A stretch of 64,000 nt of DNA from Fragum whitleyi (lineage: Eukaryota; Mollusca; Bivalvia; Cardiida; Cardiidae): NCBI GenBank assembly GCA_948146395.1, contig OX411548.1:40577737-40641736 (forward strand), read 5' to 3'. Positions 1 through 11,850 of this stretch are shown one piece after another. A program made the translations under genes and the position numbers. How positions within the stretch are numbered: position 1 is the first letter of the stretch; every line of letters begins with the position of its first letter. The notes beneath the pieces are model-generated. The model was given only the letters and a program-made list of their open reading frames with translations, was not told the DNA's origin and did no database searches.

Positions 1-780
1 CCACCCTGAAATTGTGCCAGTTGGGAAAGGGTTAAAAGGGATGCCAACTAGTGTAAGCCACTTGTGTCTTTTCCCAATCTAAAAATAACTGACTGATGTA
101 AGGTTTCTAAAATTAAATGACTGATAAAGGCTTGGTTTATCAGACAAGTAAATCATGTCCTTGGTTGATGTAGATAGAAGTTAACCTGTCCCTAAATTTG
201 ATATACTCCATTGACAAACAAAATATTTTCGGCGGGGATATCAATTCAACGAATTTGCTTGTAGAACTTGTATGCAAATCTTATTAAAAGAAGGTAATAA
301 ATATCTCTAATTTTGTTCATCCTGACCAAAAGAAGCGATATTGGGTAACCTGCCTTTTATTTTAATCAAAACTCACTCATCGCACTCATTCAGTTTAATT
401 CCAAACTTATTCCAAAATCATTCACCTTGTCAATTTTACGATGTTGTTGACTGTATATTCAACTGACGACTTACATACCAGCAAAGACAATATTGTTTCT
501 TAGTCGGAATGAATCAGATTTTAATTTATATCTCCTCAAATACATCAGCACTATACAATATGTTCGAATTTTCCCTTGTGTTCGAGAGTACCCGTGTTCG
601 AGAGACAGAAGTTTGACTGTATGTACAAAAGAGTTTTACTGCTTGAAAGTGGTAGATTTGTGTCATGAAATTACATAAATGTTTGAAATCTACATTTCTG
701 ACTTAAATTGTATTGTAAACTTTTCCATATAGTAATTAGAAGAATGATTTCAAAATTTACATGTTTTACTTGTATTTTAG
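1..780 (+). other. Intron 4 (3' part) of gene A
   Basis: No P450 exon is visible here; exon 4 of the paralogues (WKLHRK segment) is absent. The segment holds a 3' fragment of MITE M1 (257-455) and ends in the acceptor TATTTTAG at 773-780. Confidence 0.75.
257..455 (+). mobile_element. MITE M1 copy (3' part)
   Basis: Matches the right half of M1: AACTTGTATGC, a decayed central palindrome (TAATTTTGTTCATCCTGACC), the ACTCATTCA stretch and the right terminus CACCTTGTCAATTTTACG to CTGTA. The left half is missing. Confidence 0.75.
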
Positions 781-3700
781 ACATTACATGCAGGGCCATG
801 CCCTCGAAGATCGTGTCCACATGGCTTTAGAAACGACATTTCCTGTGTTAGAGACGGAGAAGGAGGCGTTCAGTCCTAGAGAAGCTGTCAACTTTTTGGT
901 GCTAAATATCATTATGGGTCTTTGTTTTAGTGGAAAGTGAGTTGCTTTACATTTTTAACACCCCGGATAAGAAAATATACTGCAGTCGTATCGTCTTTCA
1001 AGCCTTTCAACGCCGGTCTTAAGTATTTGAAATTGAAATCTCAAGTCTGTTCATATGAAGAATATGCGTAGAACGTACACGAATGCCAATATATTTTATA
1101 TATAATTCAGTTCAACTAATTTCACTTATTTCCCTTTGAATTAAGACATTATTCGTGAAGATTGGGCACTAGATGGAATGTTTTGTCCGTAGACAACCGC
1201 TAAAATAGTCTGACGCTTTGTCTTATTTTCTTCTTCAAGAATTGAGTATGGTAACAAGGATTTGAAGCGTATTATAGAGTTAGAGGACGAGTTGACGATG
1301 GAGTTTAACCATTTTATACCGGAGGACATGTTCCCATTCTTACAAAACATCTTCACCTCAAAACCGATGAGAAGAATCAAAGAATTGTATAATCAGCTTG
1401 TTGAGGACTTCATCGGTAGACGGTTTTACGAGGAAAAGAAGACATTTGATGGAGGTTTGTTTACAATTTTGTAGCTTAATCGCTTCGCTTCTTAATGTTG
1501 TCTTAGCTTGAAGCTTGTCACCTTTGGGGAAAAATTTCGTAAAACAGAATAAAAAAGTAATCATTCATTCATTACGAATATCTTTTTATGAACCATTTAT
1601 TATTGAGTTCCGTTATGATATGAATAAAATCGATAGATACAATTTACAACAAAGCGTAATTGACAAGGTGAATGATTTCGAATTATTTCGGAACGAACGG
1701 TTTTGGTTGAGCGTGTGAAGCGAGTTTTGAATAAAATTTAAGGGAAATAATACAATAACGCTTATCGATATCGTGTGACCTCCCTATAAAAAATCTACGT
1801 ACTTTCCAAACCAAACTTTGTGTCTTTGCGTACCAATCAAACGCTTTGGAATCCACAATAGCTTAAATAATCGTCGGCTTTCTTTTTTATCTATTTCAAT
1901 GGAATGTTTAACGGTTTGAACGATTTCAAATTGTTTTAGACGATCTCGGAGTGTTTTGTGTGATTATAGTAACTCTTTGAAATAAATGAATGCAGCGCTA
2001 AGTTTGTGATTTAAAATGACTTTGATCAAGACGAATGTCAGTATCATGATGTTGCTAAATGTATACCTGTACTAGAGTCCATTCCGGATAATGCATTTAA
2101 GACCCCATTATAAGAAGGATATAATGACGTTGTAATGTCATGCTACAGATTGGTGTCTTTTTCATATTTTTTCATTGTTTGATCGCTCTCTGTATGAAAG
2201 TTTTGGCATGTAAACGCATCTTTACTATTTGTACCGCATGTAAATGCGTTCGTAATACAATGAATATAGTCACGAATTTTAATTAATGTTCACTAGATAT
2301 TTTTTTCATCATTTCTGTTCAATTCAAAGGTTCAGCACAAAACTACTGTAGTGTCTAAAATTGCAAGTTCTTACACTGGTTAAGAATGGTTTCTTTGTCA
2401 ACTATTGAAGTAGTGGACCCGTAATAGTTTCGCGACGCTTCGGAATGAATGAACCTTAACAGTGTTAATCGAGGTTGTCTAATGATTTCATTAGGAAACT
2501 TCGGTCAATATTTTGAGAGAATATAAGCCCCGAAATGTTGTGGAACTATTACGGTTCCACTATCTTAATAAAGACGGGCTTTTTAAGTAGACTTTGAGAC
2601 AAGTCTTATACTAGTTTTGAACTGAATCCTTGAATCAACTCCCTCTTCAGATAATATTCGCCATTTTACGGATACATTGTTACTGACCCGAGAGAGTGCG
2701 GAAGTAGAGGAAGATGAAAATTTGGATTCCCTTACTGATGATCACCTTATACAGACTCTGGCAGACATCTTTTTTGGTATGTGCAATTTGAGGGGTCAGT
2801 GCAACCCTGTTGTAAGTGCCTATATATCTATTTTAAGCATTGCTAAAGCAAAATTTCATCTCAAGTTTCAAAGCTTTGGGTTGTGGTCAAGCCAAAATGG
2901 AACAATTTACCAACTTGAAATTTCGATAACTCTTGTACACCCCAGAAGTCGAATAAATCTTGCTAAATATTTAAATGTGGGAAGAATTTCAGTACTTTAA
3001 TTTAGACATAGCATGATAACTAAAAGCAGTATTGCAACTTCGATTTTGTTTGTTTGAATGGGGTTTTACGCCGCATTTAAAATTACTTCAGTCATATCGC
3101 GTCGGCTGTAGCACCTAACAATGGATGCCTGGCATTTCTCATCCCAGTACTGCCATCACATCATTTTCTAGCCTCCAGATGCTATCCCACATAGGTCTAC
3201 GATTATCAACCCAAGCTACGAACTAGATCGTTTTATCCTAATGTATAACCTGGATAAAGCGTTTGTAAGTCCAAGCGACAATATTTTGCATCATCCTGTA
3301 TAGTGTGCAGCTGCTTCTAACCATTTTTAATGATTTTACAGCGGGTATGGATACGTCAAGGCATACGCTCTATTTTGCCATTCTTCACATGATAGCCTTC
3401 CCGGATATACAACAAAAGGTGCAACAAGAATTGGACAGGGAAGTTGGTAAGTTAAACTACATCGTGAATTTGACACTCATTCCGATCAAAATCATTCTTA
3501 ATCATTAAGCAGCGCTCCACTCATTCATTCAAAACACTCATTAAATCGATAAAAAAAAACCTGCTCCGAAACCATAAGAAAACATTTCGAAACCATTCAA
3601 GACGATCAACATTTAATTCAAATCGATCAAATTATTCTACGATTTTATTGGCTGTTTTGGATTTTAAAGTGCCTGATTGGTCAACGAAGAGACATCAAAA

Positions 3701-6032
3701 GAAACGTACATACATCTTATTAAAGGAAGGTATTACTATCCTTTACTTTGTTTATCTTGAACAAAATAAGAGATATTGGATTACCTCTCTTTCATATCAT
3801 TCAAAAGTCGCCCGACACACTCATTCAATATCATTCGAAAATAATTCCAAAATCAATTATCTTATCAATTACATGGTGCTCTTAAATGTAAATTGCTATT
3901 CCTTTTAATTTGGCTGCTCTGAAACATAGGTTTAGGGTACGAATGTTGGAATGTGCACAGGACGACCTTAAGTTGTGTAAGTCCATAAGAAGACATGAGT
4001 AGCTACATCATCCATGCGACATGACTGTAAATACTGATTAACGAATATAACAATGATAATTTAATACCTGAACGATCATTCTTGGAATAAAAGATTTTTC
4101 ATAATTGAAAGGTTAGCCTTAACTCTCGCAAAGACTGATATACGAGTATTTACATGCACTTGCAATAGTTTTGCCCTTATTCATCATTTAGTTATAAAGT
4201 GACCTCTTTTTCAACCTCTTTCTGATTTTAGGCAAGGATCGGTTACCGGGTATATCAGACAGACCAAATCTGGGCTATACCGAGGCTGTGTTACACGAGA
4301 GTATGCGGATGGCCACAGTTGTGCCGACTGGTCTGCTCCACGCCACAACATGCGACACAAGTATCGGTAAGAGAAGCTTGAACAATCACCAGTCCTGCGT
4401 TCAGGATGACAAAACGGCGCAAACAGTTAGCCAATTATACCCTGATTTGCACGCAAACTTGCGTGCAAAGCGGGGTATAATTGGAAAACTGTTTGCGCAT
4501 TTTTGTCATAATGAACGCAGGGCCGTGTTAACACTTATTCGGCAAAAATGAAATTTTGTTTGTAAAATTCAATTTTCGGGGACAATAAAGCCAGCATGTG
4601 TCAGTTTTATACCCCCACGTACTAAGAAGACGAGGTATAGTAGTTTCACCATACCTGTCTATCCGTCTATCCATCCGTTTGTCCGTAGACCTTTTTCGAT
4701 TCCGTGACTTAGAATCACAAAACGTTATACAATTGTTGTCCTCCGTATAAGGAAGCGCCCTTTTGGTTTTTGGTCACGAAGGTACAAGGTCAAAGTCCCA
4801 ATTGAACTGAAAACTGTTCCAGAATTGTAAAAAAGCGCTGGTTGGAGGATGGCTGTGGAGGGTTTTGGTCCGCTTTGCGACTGATTTAATTCAAAAAATA
4901 TTTAACGAACGCTAAGATCAAACAGCAAATATATGTGCAGGCTGTTCTTTGTCCATATTGTCTTCTTAAGCTTAGTATACGAAAGTAGTACGCTTTGAAC
5001 GGTACGAAAAACGGTTTAATAACTTTTATTTAGCGACTGACTTATCGTCAATTTTTTGGTCTCAATTGAAAAAGACTCACTCATGCAGGTGTGAAACTAA
5101 AACCTTAACTCACTTTGAATACGCAGGCCTGAATCGTACATAATGGCGGTAATTGTCTTCATGCATTCAAATGATAATCAAATCATCTTTTAAAATTAGA
5201 TAACATCTACCCCCCAAAAAAAACACAAAAAATTCACTACTTTTGTGACTTATGTTCTAACGAGGTTTTTTTGTGCAAGCATGTAAAATGGAAGTTTACA
5301 CAAATTAGTTTTTAAATGAATATGAAAACATTTTCTAACCAATCCAATCAGAATGTTCTGTTTTGAAAAATGTAACTAACAAAAGAGAAGTGGACCAGTA
5401 ATAGTTGCTCCAAAATTCGGAACACATTGGTAACCGAGGTTCTCTAATGAAATTTTTATGAAACCTTCGGTTAACACTGTCAAAGTCAAATACTTCCGAA
5501 ACGTTTCGGAACTATTTAGGGTCCACACCCTAAAACGATAATATCATGCAACACCAGCACGGCTGAACTAATATTGCCATTTCAACAGAAAATCAATGTG
5601 CGATGAAAACAAAAAAAAGTCATAGAAAAATCATTAAGTTATACTTCATCCTATTTCTTCATTATTTTAATCATTACATTTCCAGCCGGGTACAAAATCC
5701 CTAAAGACACTCTAGTGGCAATCAATCATTGGGCTTTACACCATGAACCAAAGGCCTGGGATGATGTCGACAAATTCATACCTGAAAGATACCTTGACGA
5801 AAATGGCCGCCTAGGACCCAAACCTCCCAACTGGCTGCCATTCTCCGCTGGTAAACGTGTTTGTCTGGGTGAGTTCGTTGCCAAACCCGAGTTACATCTG
5901 CTGTTTGCTGGCCTGATGCAGCGATTCTCCTGGAGTTCAGAGCCGGGTGTTGATGTTGACATTGTACCGCTGGGATCCATATTCGCAGCGTCACCGGCGC
6001 CATTCAAGGTCAAAGTTACACGACGAACTTAA
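781..6032 (+). CDS. Cytochrome P450 gene A (3' six exons; 5' end outside window)
   Basis: Heme-thiolate monooxygenase of P450 clan 2 (CYP1/CYP17/CYP21-like), expected on the ER membrane; the substrate cannot be told. Coding exons, all with AG/GT borders: 781-936, 1240-1454, 2651-2776, 3342-3446, 4232-4366 and 5686-6032 (TAA at 6030-6032). They correspond to exons 5-10 of genes B and C and match them in length and phase. Visible motifs: I-helix AGMDTS (exon from 3342), K-helix ExxR as ESMR (exon from 4232), FIPERYLD, and the heme loop FSAGKRVCLGE in the last exon with its cysteine ligand. Exons 1-4 are not found in 1-780 and must lie upstream. All six exons are open, so the gene looks functional. 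AATAAA signals follow at 6039 and 6137. Family membership is certain; subfamily and substrate are not. Confidence 0.93.
1638..2063 (-). mobile_element. MITE M1 copy, reverse orientation
   Basis: Left end TACAATTTACAACAAAG then GACAAGGTGAATGATTTCG; right end GAATGTCAGTATCATGATG to AATGTA. The centre is diverged. Lies in the gene A intron between exons 6 and 7. Confidence 0.7.
2413..2570. mobile_element. Foldback MITE M7 copy
   Basis: Starts GTGGACCCGTAATAGTTTCG and ends as its imperfect inverse, TGGAACTATTACGGTTCCAC, about 158 bp. A second copy is at 5390-5526, also in a gene A intron. Non-coding. Confidence 0.75.
3045..3212 (-). mobile_element. tRNA-derived SINE body, reverse strand
   Basis: Reverse complement of the SINE body at 10918-11119: tail GCGGCGTAAAACCCCATTC, then the AATCCATTG / AGGTGC-type block, the CTGGAGGCTAG-type block and TGATAATCGTAGACC. 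The tRNA head is missing. In a gene A intron. Confidence 0.7.
3448..3890 (+). mobile_element. MITE M1 copy abutting gene A exon 8 donor
   Basis: Begins within the splice donor GTAAGTTAAACTACATCG, continues as GTGAATTTGACACTCATTCC, and ends TTATCAATTACATGGTGC to AATGTA. The central palindrome (TTTGTTTATCTTGAACAAAA) is present. The terminus starts 1-2 nt after the exon at 3446, so the donor sequence is partly element-derived. Confidence 0.8.
4391..4523. mobile_element. Palindromic MITE M2 copy
   Basis: About 133 bp: starts TCCTGCGTTCAGGATGACAA, ends as the inverse TTTTGTCATAATGAACGCAG, with an inner hairpin GCACGCAAACTTGCGTGC. Located 25 nt after the gene A exon 9 donor. Copies at 29720 and 49655. 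Confidence 0.85.
4611..4870 (+). repeat. H1: repeat with degenerate TCCG microsatellite
   Basis: ACCCCCACGTACTAAGAAG leads into a TATCCGTCTATCCATCCG stretch and then a unique-looking body. Resembles the 5' part of the H2-H5 elements but has no visible tandem core or 3' terminus. Weak call. Confidence 0.4.
5390..5526. mobile_element. Foldback MITE M7 copy
   Basis: GTGGACCAGTAATAGTT at the left and AACTATTTAGGGTCCAC at the right, with an internal match to the copy at 2413 (CCGAGGTT, TCTAATGA). Confidence 0.7.
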
Positions 6033-6038
6033 CTCAGG

Positions 6039-6044
6039 AATAAA
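6039..6044 (+). terminator. Poly(A) signal AATAAA, gene A
   Basis: AATAAA starts 7 nt after the gene A stop codon. It is very close, so the second signal at 6137 may be the one used. Confidence 0.4.
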
Positions 6045-6136
6045 TTGATACTATCAAAGTTTGAATCTTCTTAAGAAGAAGGTAAAAAATGAACTTTCTA
6101 CCAAAGAAATTTTATTGTCCCATCAATGTTGGTCTT

Positions 6137-6142
6137 AATAAA
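6137..6142 (+). terminator. Poly(A) signal AATAAA, gene A (second)
   Basis: AATAAA 105 nt after the stop codon, at a typical 3' UTR distance. Confidence 0.5.
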
Positions 6143-7227
6143 TATGTACAGCTGTGTCATTAAAATGTGTCTCAAGAACGAGTGACGCGAAAATGAATTT
6201 AAACTAAGTACATATCTTTTTTTATTCCTTTATTTCTATAAATTTTGAGCCCGCTGTGACATTTCCAACAATTTTACATGTGCGAGAGGGCAAAAACATT
6301 AAGCATCCAACACGGGTACATAATCAAAAAACGCGTATTGGCGGACCGCTAGTGACTTGGTGAGTTCGTGGTCAAAATCGAGTTGAAATATCTTTTGATG
6401 AATAAACATTTTGATATAAAGAGAGATAGCCTTTTTGCTCAATTTTCGTCTTGAAATAACTCATGTCGTTTAGAACTGTTACACAGTGAGGTGAACAATA
6501 GTATTATTTAACTAATCAACTAAACTAAACTACCAATCACAATATTCATCTTTAGGTCCATTTGGACCAAGTCAATATGAGCTTATGTCGTGGCGGATGG
6601 CCATTCATTAGTCCGTGCATCCGTGCGTGAACTTTTAAATAAAACATATTCTCTTCTGAATCTACAGGACAGAGTTTCACCATATTTCACAGGAATGGTC
6701 ATTGGGACATTCCAAATTTCTTCGTTACATTCTGATCAGACGGATAACATGGGCTGTCGCCTCACCAAAAGTAGTTTAATATCATGTGATATGCTTTATG
6801 CTTTATTCAATAAGCCTCCAGAAGGTCTTTGACCCATGAGGAGATTACAATAATTGTTACAATATTAACAAATGACTATGGCGGACAACATAAAATAATT
6901 TTACATATTCATGTATCTGTAATAAGTTTTGATAATGTATTAAATTAAGATATAACAAAATGAGAAATGAAATATTGATCCACTTCTCCAGGCTTGTGCA
7001 AAACGAAAAACAAGCCAGGATTGTGAGTAGATTATTATTACCTTTTATGGTGTAGTCAGTCATATAGTCGATGGGCAACGAGAACAACGTAACTTCAGCT
7101 TATTCAAACTGATGGTACGAAGCCACATAGCCCCATGAAAACGTGAAATATGTATAGTTTATAGAGACAAAATAAGTATTAAATGAAAATTTATCAAGTT
7201 AAAACAAAGAGAAACAAAGTCTCAATC
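6143..7227. other. Spacer downstream of gene A with a dispersed repeat
   Basis: No gene recognised. 6590-6800 contains GATCAGACGGATAACATGGGC followed by CACCAAAA, a motif pair that returns near 10140, 12560 and 13590, so a dispersed repeat of unknown class is present. The rest is AT-rich and featureless. Confidence 0.5.
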
Positions 7228-7543
7228 TACAGCTAGAAACATCGTGAAATTAGCTTTCTTGATTTTAGAATGATGGTGAATCAAAGTGTGGAGTGAGTTT
7301 GGAATGGTATTCAAGGGAGGTAATCCAATATCACTAACTCCGTCCAACGTGAACGAATTTAGTCATATTTATTACCCCCCTCTTATAAATCCATCCATTT
7401 TTTTAGTCGATTTGATTGAAATATCGATTTTTATAACGATTTCGAAGATTTTTTAACAGTTTCTTGATGACAGGTAAGAGTACTGTGTGATTTGAGTGGT
7501 CCTGATCGAGATGAAAGTCAATATCACGGTGCGCCTAACTGTA
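7228..7543 (-). mobile_element. MITE M1 copy, reverse orientation
   Basis: Left end TACAGCTAGAAACATCGTG; body GGGAGGTAATCCAATATC; right end TGTCAATATCACGGTG to ACTGTA. Confidence 0.75.
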
Positions 7544-7639
7544 TAATTAAGCAACATTGTCATTTTTTTATTATACATTGCAATGTTTACGCAGCAACTA
7601 AAGTATTGTAACACTTCTAAAAGCAGAGGGATGGTTTGA

Positions 7640-10075
7640 ATGCTTAATTTGAGTACATTATTTCATTCCTTAGCAAAAATGCTTTATTAATATAGCTTCC
7701 TAATCGTTTTATAAGAGTCACATTTTCCGATTTCATCAATTCAACGAATTTATACATATTAGGATATTTCCAATAATAACTGGGTAAAAATTGTTTTCTC
7801 AGTGTTTTACAGTGACCACATTCGATAACAAAATGGAATTCATCTTCAAATGTTTGACACCGTGTGCATATTCTTTCATTTAGTGGTGTACTTGTAGGTC
7901 TATTCCATCTTCCCGTCTCAACGCACAACCTGTGCGATGAGATGCGAAGCCGGCTTAGGCTTACTCTAATTTTTTCTACTTGAATGAAATCAAGATAGGA
8001 TTGAAATCGAAATTCCGCCAGATTTTTGTAAAATAGTGCTCTACTAGAATCATTTATGCGACCCATCCAGTTTTGAAGAAATTGGTCATGTATTCTCTGT
8101 CTAACTAAAATCAGAAAACTTTTACGCTCCCCAAAACTTTGATACAGCCATGCCTCATTCAAGCTCAATTTATTTAGCAAGTCTCGACAAAGAGAACACC
8201 AGTTTTTGTAATTAGGTTTGTCTAATAAATCCTGATATAGGGTATTATATGTTATCTTGATGAATTTCGTACTGTCACTACTTATGATTTTAGTCCAAAA
8301 TTTGATTATATTGAAAAATCTATTATTTTGCAGTGGAAATCTTCCTAATTCTCCATAGATAAAATCATTTTGACAAGATTTGTTAACCCCAAGTAACCTT
8401 TTGCAAAACTGCAAGTGTACCCTATCTAATGCTAGACCAGAGTGAAATCCCCAGACTTCACTTCCATCTATTATTTTGCAGTGGAAATCTTCCTAATTCT
8501 CCATAGATAAAATCATTTTGACAAGATTTGTTAACCCCAAGTAACCTTTTGCAAAACTGCAAGTGTACCCTATCTAATGCTAGACCAGAGTGAAATCCCC
8601 AGACTTCACTTCCATAGTTCATTATAGGCATAATTAATTTGTCAAAAAGTTCTAACTTGTGTTTAATCGATATCTTTGTAAATCTATATAAGTATTAATT
8701 TAGTTTAAAGATAGCCTTGAGTGATTGACCCGCTAATGTGGATTGTGCGGCGGCAAAAGAACCACCTGAAGAGAAAACAATACCTAAATAAACAAACTTT
8801 TCAACGATTTCTATTTGGTTACCCCCATAAGTGAACTAACTGTATATTGTTTTGGAGCCGTCCACCCTTTCTAAAAACTATGACTTTGGTCTTCGTGATA
8901 TTAACAGAGAGTTTCCATTTGGAGCAATAATTATATAGCAAATCGAGGTTATTTTGAAGTTCCGAAGAACTATTTGCAAATACAACAATATCATCAGCAT
9001 ATAAAATCATAAACATTTTAAACATATACATGTCAATACCACCACTACCTTTTTTAACATAATCATCTTCAATGTCATTTATAAACATCGAAAAAAGAAA
9101 GGGAGAAAGGCACTCACCCTGTCTCACTCCAAGGGAGCAACTAAAACTATTACTTAAGTTATTCGCGTGTTTAACGCGAGATTTTACGTTTTCATACATT
9201 GATTTTATAACATTAAAAATATAACCCCGAATGCCCAACTTAATCAGTTTCAACCATAGATTATCTCTCGTTATATAATCGAAAGCCTTGGTAAAGTCAA
9301 TAAATGCACAGTATAACTGTTTTCCGTTGGTAATCATATGATTAATAACCCCATGCAAAACAAATATATTATCGATTGTTCCCATGTTTTTCCTAAAGCC
9401 TGCTTGGGATTCAATATAGACACTGTATAGTTCTGCCCAATTGCATAGTCTGTTATTCAACATACGCGTAAACAATTTGCCTAATGTACTTAATAATGTT
9501 ATGCCCCTATAATTATTAACATCATTCAAACTCTCTTTTTATGCAATGGAATTACAAATCCTTCAGACCAAGACTCTGGAAAGTAACCGAGATCGAAAAT
9601 TTTATTGAAGAGTACTAATAAAATAGGGGATAGTTCATTTTTCCGTTTATAAAGAACTCGTTGATATACATATCGGGTCCAGCCGATTTATTATTGCTAA
9701 GCTGGGATATTGATTTGAAAAGTTCATTTTGTGAGAAAGGTTCATTTAGCTCATTAAACATTATATTAAATTCGTTATTTTGATACCTTTCGATGAAGTC
9801 TAAAACGTCCTCATCTGGACTAAAAAAATCACTATTTGGGTTGTTAACGGATTTAAAATAGGACTCAAAAATGTCAATTGAAATTTTTGAATTTTTAATT
9901 CCACATGTTTGTTTAAGCATTCTCCAATATAACCTTGCGTTTTTTCCGTGGCTTTCAATAACTTATTAGTTTCCATATCATCATATTCATATTTTCCTTT
10001 TCTGATACATCCTTTATAAATCGATCGGGCTTATACCATATTAATTCTATTTTCTTCAGATTTATTTTCTATCAT
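7640..10075 (-). mobile_element. Degenerate LINE (non-LTR retrotransposon) ORF2
   Basis: Read on the minus strand in three broken frames. 9920-9615 carries the linker and first RT block (NNKSAGPDMYINEFF). 9529-8819 carries the main reverse transcriptase blocks: NNYRGITLLSTLGK, AFIDFTKAFD, GVRQGECLSPFLF and the catalytic YADD (MILYADDIVV). 8414-7644 carries the C-terminal region with a Cys/His knuckle (CTRCQ...FHFVIECGHC). Frames are interrupted by frameshifts and by a 148-bp tandem duplication at 8318-8613. No endonuclease domain is seen, so the copy is 5' truncated near 10075. A dead copy; the clade is not assigned. Confidence 0.85.
8318..8613. repeat. 148-bp perfect tandem duplication within the LINE
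   Basis: 8318-8465 and 8466-8613 are identical as far as I can read, both starting ATCTATTATTTTGCAGTGG and ending at CTTCC. 148 is not a multiple of 3, so the duplication shifts the ORF2 frame. Either a recent duplication or an assembly artefact. Confidence 0.9.
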
Positions 10076-10842
10076 GAAAAATAAACAAATCTTCTTACTG
10101 TGCTCTTTCAGAATTCTTCGTTAAAAAATCCGAAATAGTTGATAACATGGGCGCTACGGACCGGACCGTTGTGTCACCGAAAATAAGTCACATTTAATGA
10201 AATATAAAAAAAATTATCTCTGAAACTACTGGTCCGAATTTAACCAGATTTCACAGGAACGATGCCTAGGATCACTATCGGAGCACAGGCGAAAAGCGTA
10301 TCTTTACTCTCCATCCATTCCTCCTGGGACACTACGCTAGCGAAACGTCATTTCTGTGAATACGAGGGTTGTTTGATAAAATCTCAGAATTTCTTTCTTA
10401 TTTTTTCATTTTTCGACAAAAGATCACGGATTTTTCATACAGACATAAAAAGACATGTGAGCCTGTGCGTGACATTTCCAACAAATTGAAATTTTCGTGA
10501 GGTGCCAACATTGAGTAGCGTAGAAAGCCACATTATGTAAATATAAAGTTACCCGATGGTCTACAGATACTTTGAGAACTTATTTTTTTACTAAGCGCAT
10601 AGCAAAGACTCTCGACAGACTGTGCGGATTCACAGACTGGTTAAAGTCTTTGTTTTGCGCATATTTGAATTGTTGTAAATCTCACGCACAGGCTATTATT
10701 ATAAATTTTGGTGTTTTATGATAATAAAATGTGCCTTACAAAAAGCTCTTTTTCTGTCTCCATAGCAACCAAGGTACGCGAGGTTGCCTTTGGTCAGTTT
10801 TCAATCATTTGAAATTGTACAAAAGCGCTAAAACTATGTAGA

Positions 10843-11119
10843 GCCGCCACCATAGCGCAGTTGGTAAGGCATAAGACTCCAATCTGGAAGTCGTGGGTTC
10901 GATCCCCGGTGGCGGCAAATTTCCTTTCCGACGCTTGTCTCTCACCAATAGGTAGATAATCGTAAACCAATGTGAGATAGCAGTCGGAGGCTAGGAAAGG
11001 GTGTAATGATAGTACAGATGAAAGAAATACCAGGAATCCATTGTTAGGTGTTCCGGCCGCCGCAATATAACTGCGAGATTGTTGAAAGCGGCGTTAAACT
11101 CATTCAAACAAATCAAAAC
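10843..11119 (+). mobile_element. tRNA-derived SINE, full length
   Basis: The first 74 nt (10843-10916) fold as a tRNA: acceptor GCCGCCA with TGGCGGC, A-box-like TAGCGCAGTTGG, B box GGTTCGATCC. The anticodon region ACTCCAATCT is Trp(CCA)-like, but the loop is one base short and the T stem has mispairs, so this is not a working tRNA gene. The body ends GCGGCGTTAAACTCATTC and an A-rich tail. Relatives at 60993-61190 and, reversed, 3045-3212. Confidence 0.85.
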
Positions 11120-11309
11120 TATGTACGTCAAAATGGCGGGAATTCACTTAACGTTTGGTTAGCTTTGTGACGTCATTTCCTGAAAATCTGCCGTTTTTGT
11201 TTTTGAAAGTTACCTTGTGCTCAATGTTTTCAAAATCATGTCGCAAAAAAAACTTTCGAATAAAACTGACGTCATCTGATGAGCTCGATTTGAGTTCTGT
11301 CGTGAAGTT

Positions 11310-11600
11310 CAGTGTAGGACTAGAGTCAGATTCTTTGCCGGTATGTGGAAAAACGTTTGTATTTAAATGGCATGGACGATTTAAGACATGCAGGACATCG
11401 ATTCGTGATGATGACAGGCCAGGTAGGCCGAAATCTTCTGTCACGCAGGGAACTACGGCACGTGTAGAGCACGTGTAGAGCATCTAGTCACCATGTCCTC
11501 CAACATTGACTGGTTTAAGGAAACATTCAACCGGTGGGTTCTTAGACACGGGAAATGCGTAGCTACAGCCGGATACTACGTAGAAAGGTCACAGATCGCT
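11310..11600 (+). pseudogene. Mariner-type transposase remnant (N- and C-terminal pieces fused)
   Basis: Transposases of this group read roughly W-x-x-R-F ... D-D-x-R-x-G-R-P in the second HTH region and end with R-W-x-x-C-I-x-x-x-G-x-Y-F-E. Here WHGRF, DDDRPGRP, RWVLRHGKCV and AGYYVE are visible, but the roughly 250-residue core with the DD34D/E triad is missing. In-frame stops lie between the pieces. Cannot encode an active enzyme. Confidence 0.8.
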
Positions 11601-11850
11601 CAATTTGATTTCTACTGCCTGACGTCATCTATCTTGACGTGACGTTAATGACGTTCTACCGTAAGGCAACTGGCCAGATATGACCTTATTCAATGTTATC
11701 TGTAAAATATTTGTTAACGTATCATTTTGATTTTTTGACTGGTATTCAAGGAATAGAAAAATTTTACTATGAAACAAAAATGATCTTATTATTTCATATC
11801 GATTTTGATTTATAGAGTAATACCGCGAATTTATCAAACAACCTTCGTAT

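Larger units (their letters stand above)
10361..11850 (+). mobile_element. Internally deleted mariner-like DNA transposon
   Basis: Terminal inverted repeats TACGAGGGTTGTTTGATAAA (10361-10380) and its near-perfect inverse at 11830-11849, with TA at both ends as expected for the Tc1/mariner TA target. Inside, the + strand encodes a transposase relic. About 11310-11470 gives the N-terminal HTH-type segment FKWHGRFKTCRTSIRDDDRP followed by GRPKSS. About 11505-11600 gives a C-terminal segment WFKETFNRWVLRHGKCVA. The DDE catalytic core between them is gone. A SINE (10843-11119) is inserted in the 5' part. Not autonomous. Confidence 0.85.

Noticed and set aside
10843..10916. Functional tRNA-Trp gene
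   Set aside because: The anticodon loop is one base short, the T stem has mispairs, and the segment continues into a SINE body found elsewhere in the window.
11155..11478. Intact transposase or novel host protein
   Set aside because: It is only the N-terminal part of a mariner-type transposase and lacks the catalytic triad.
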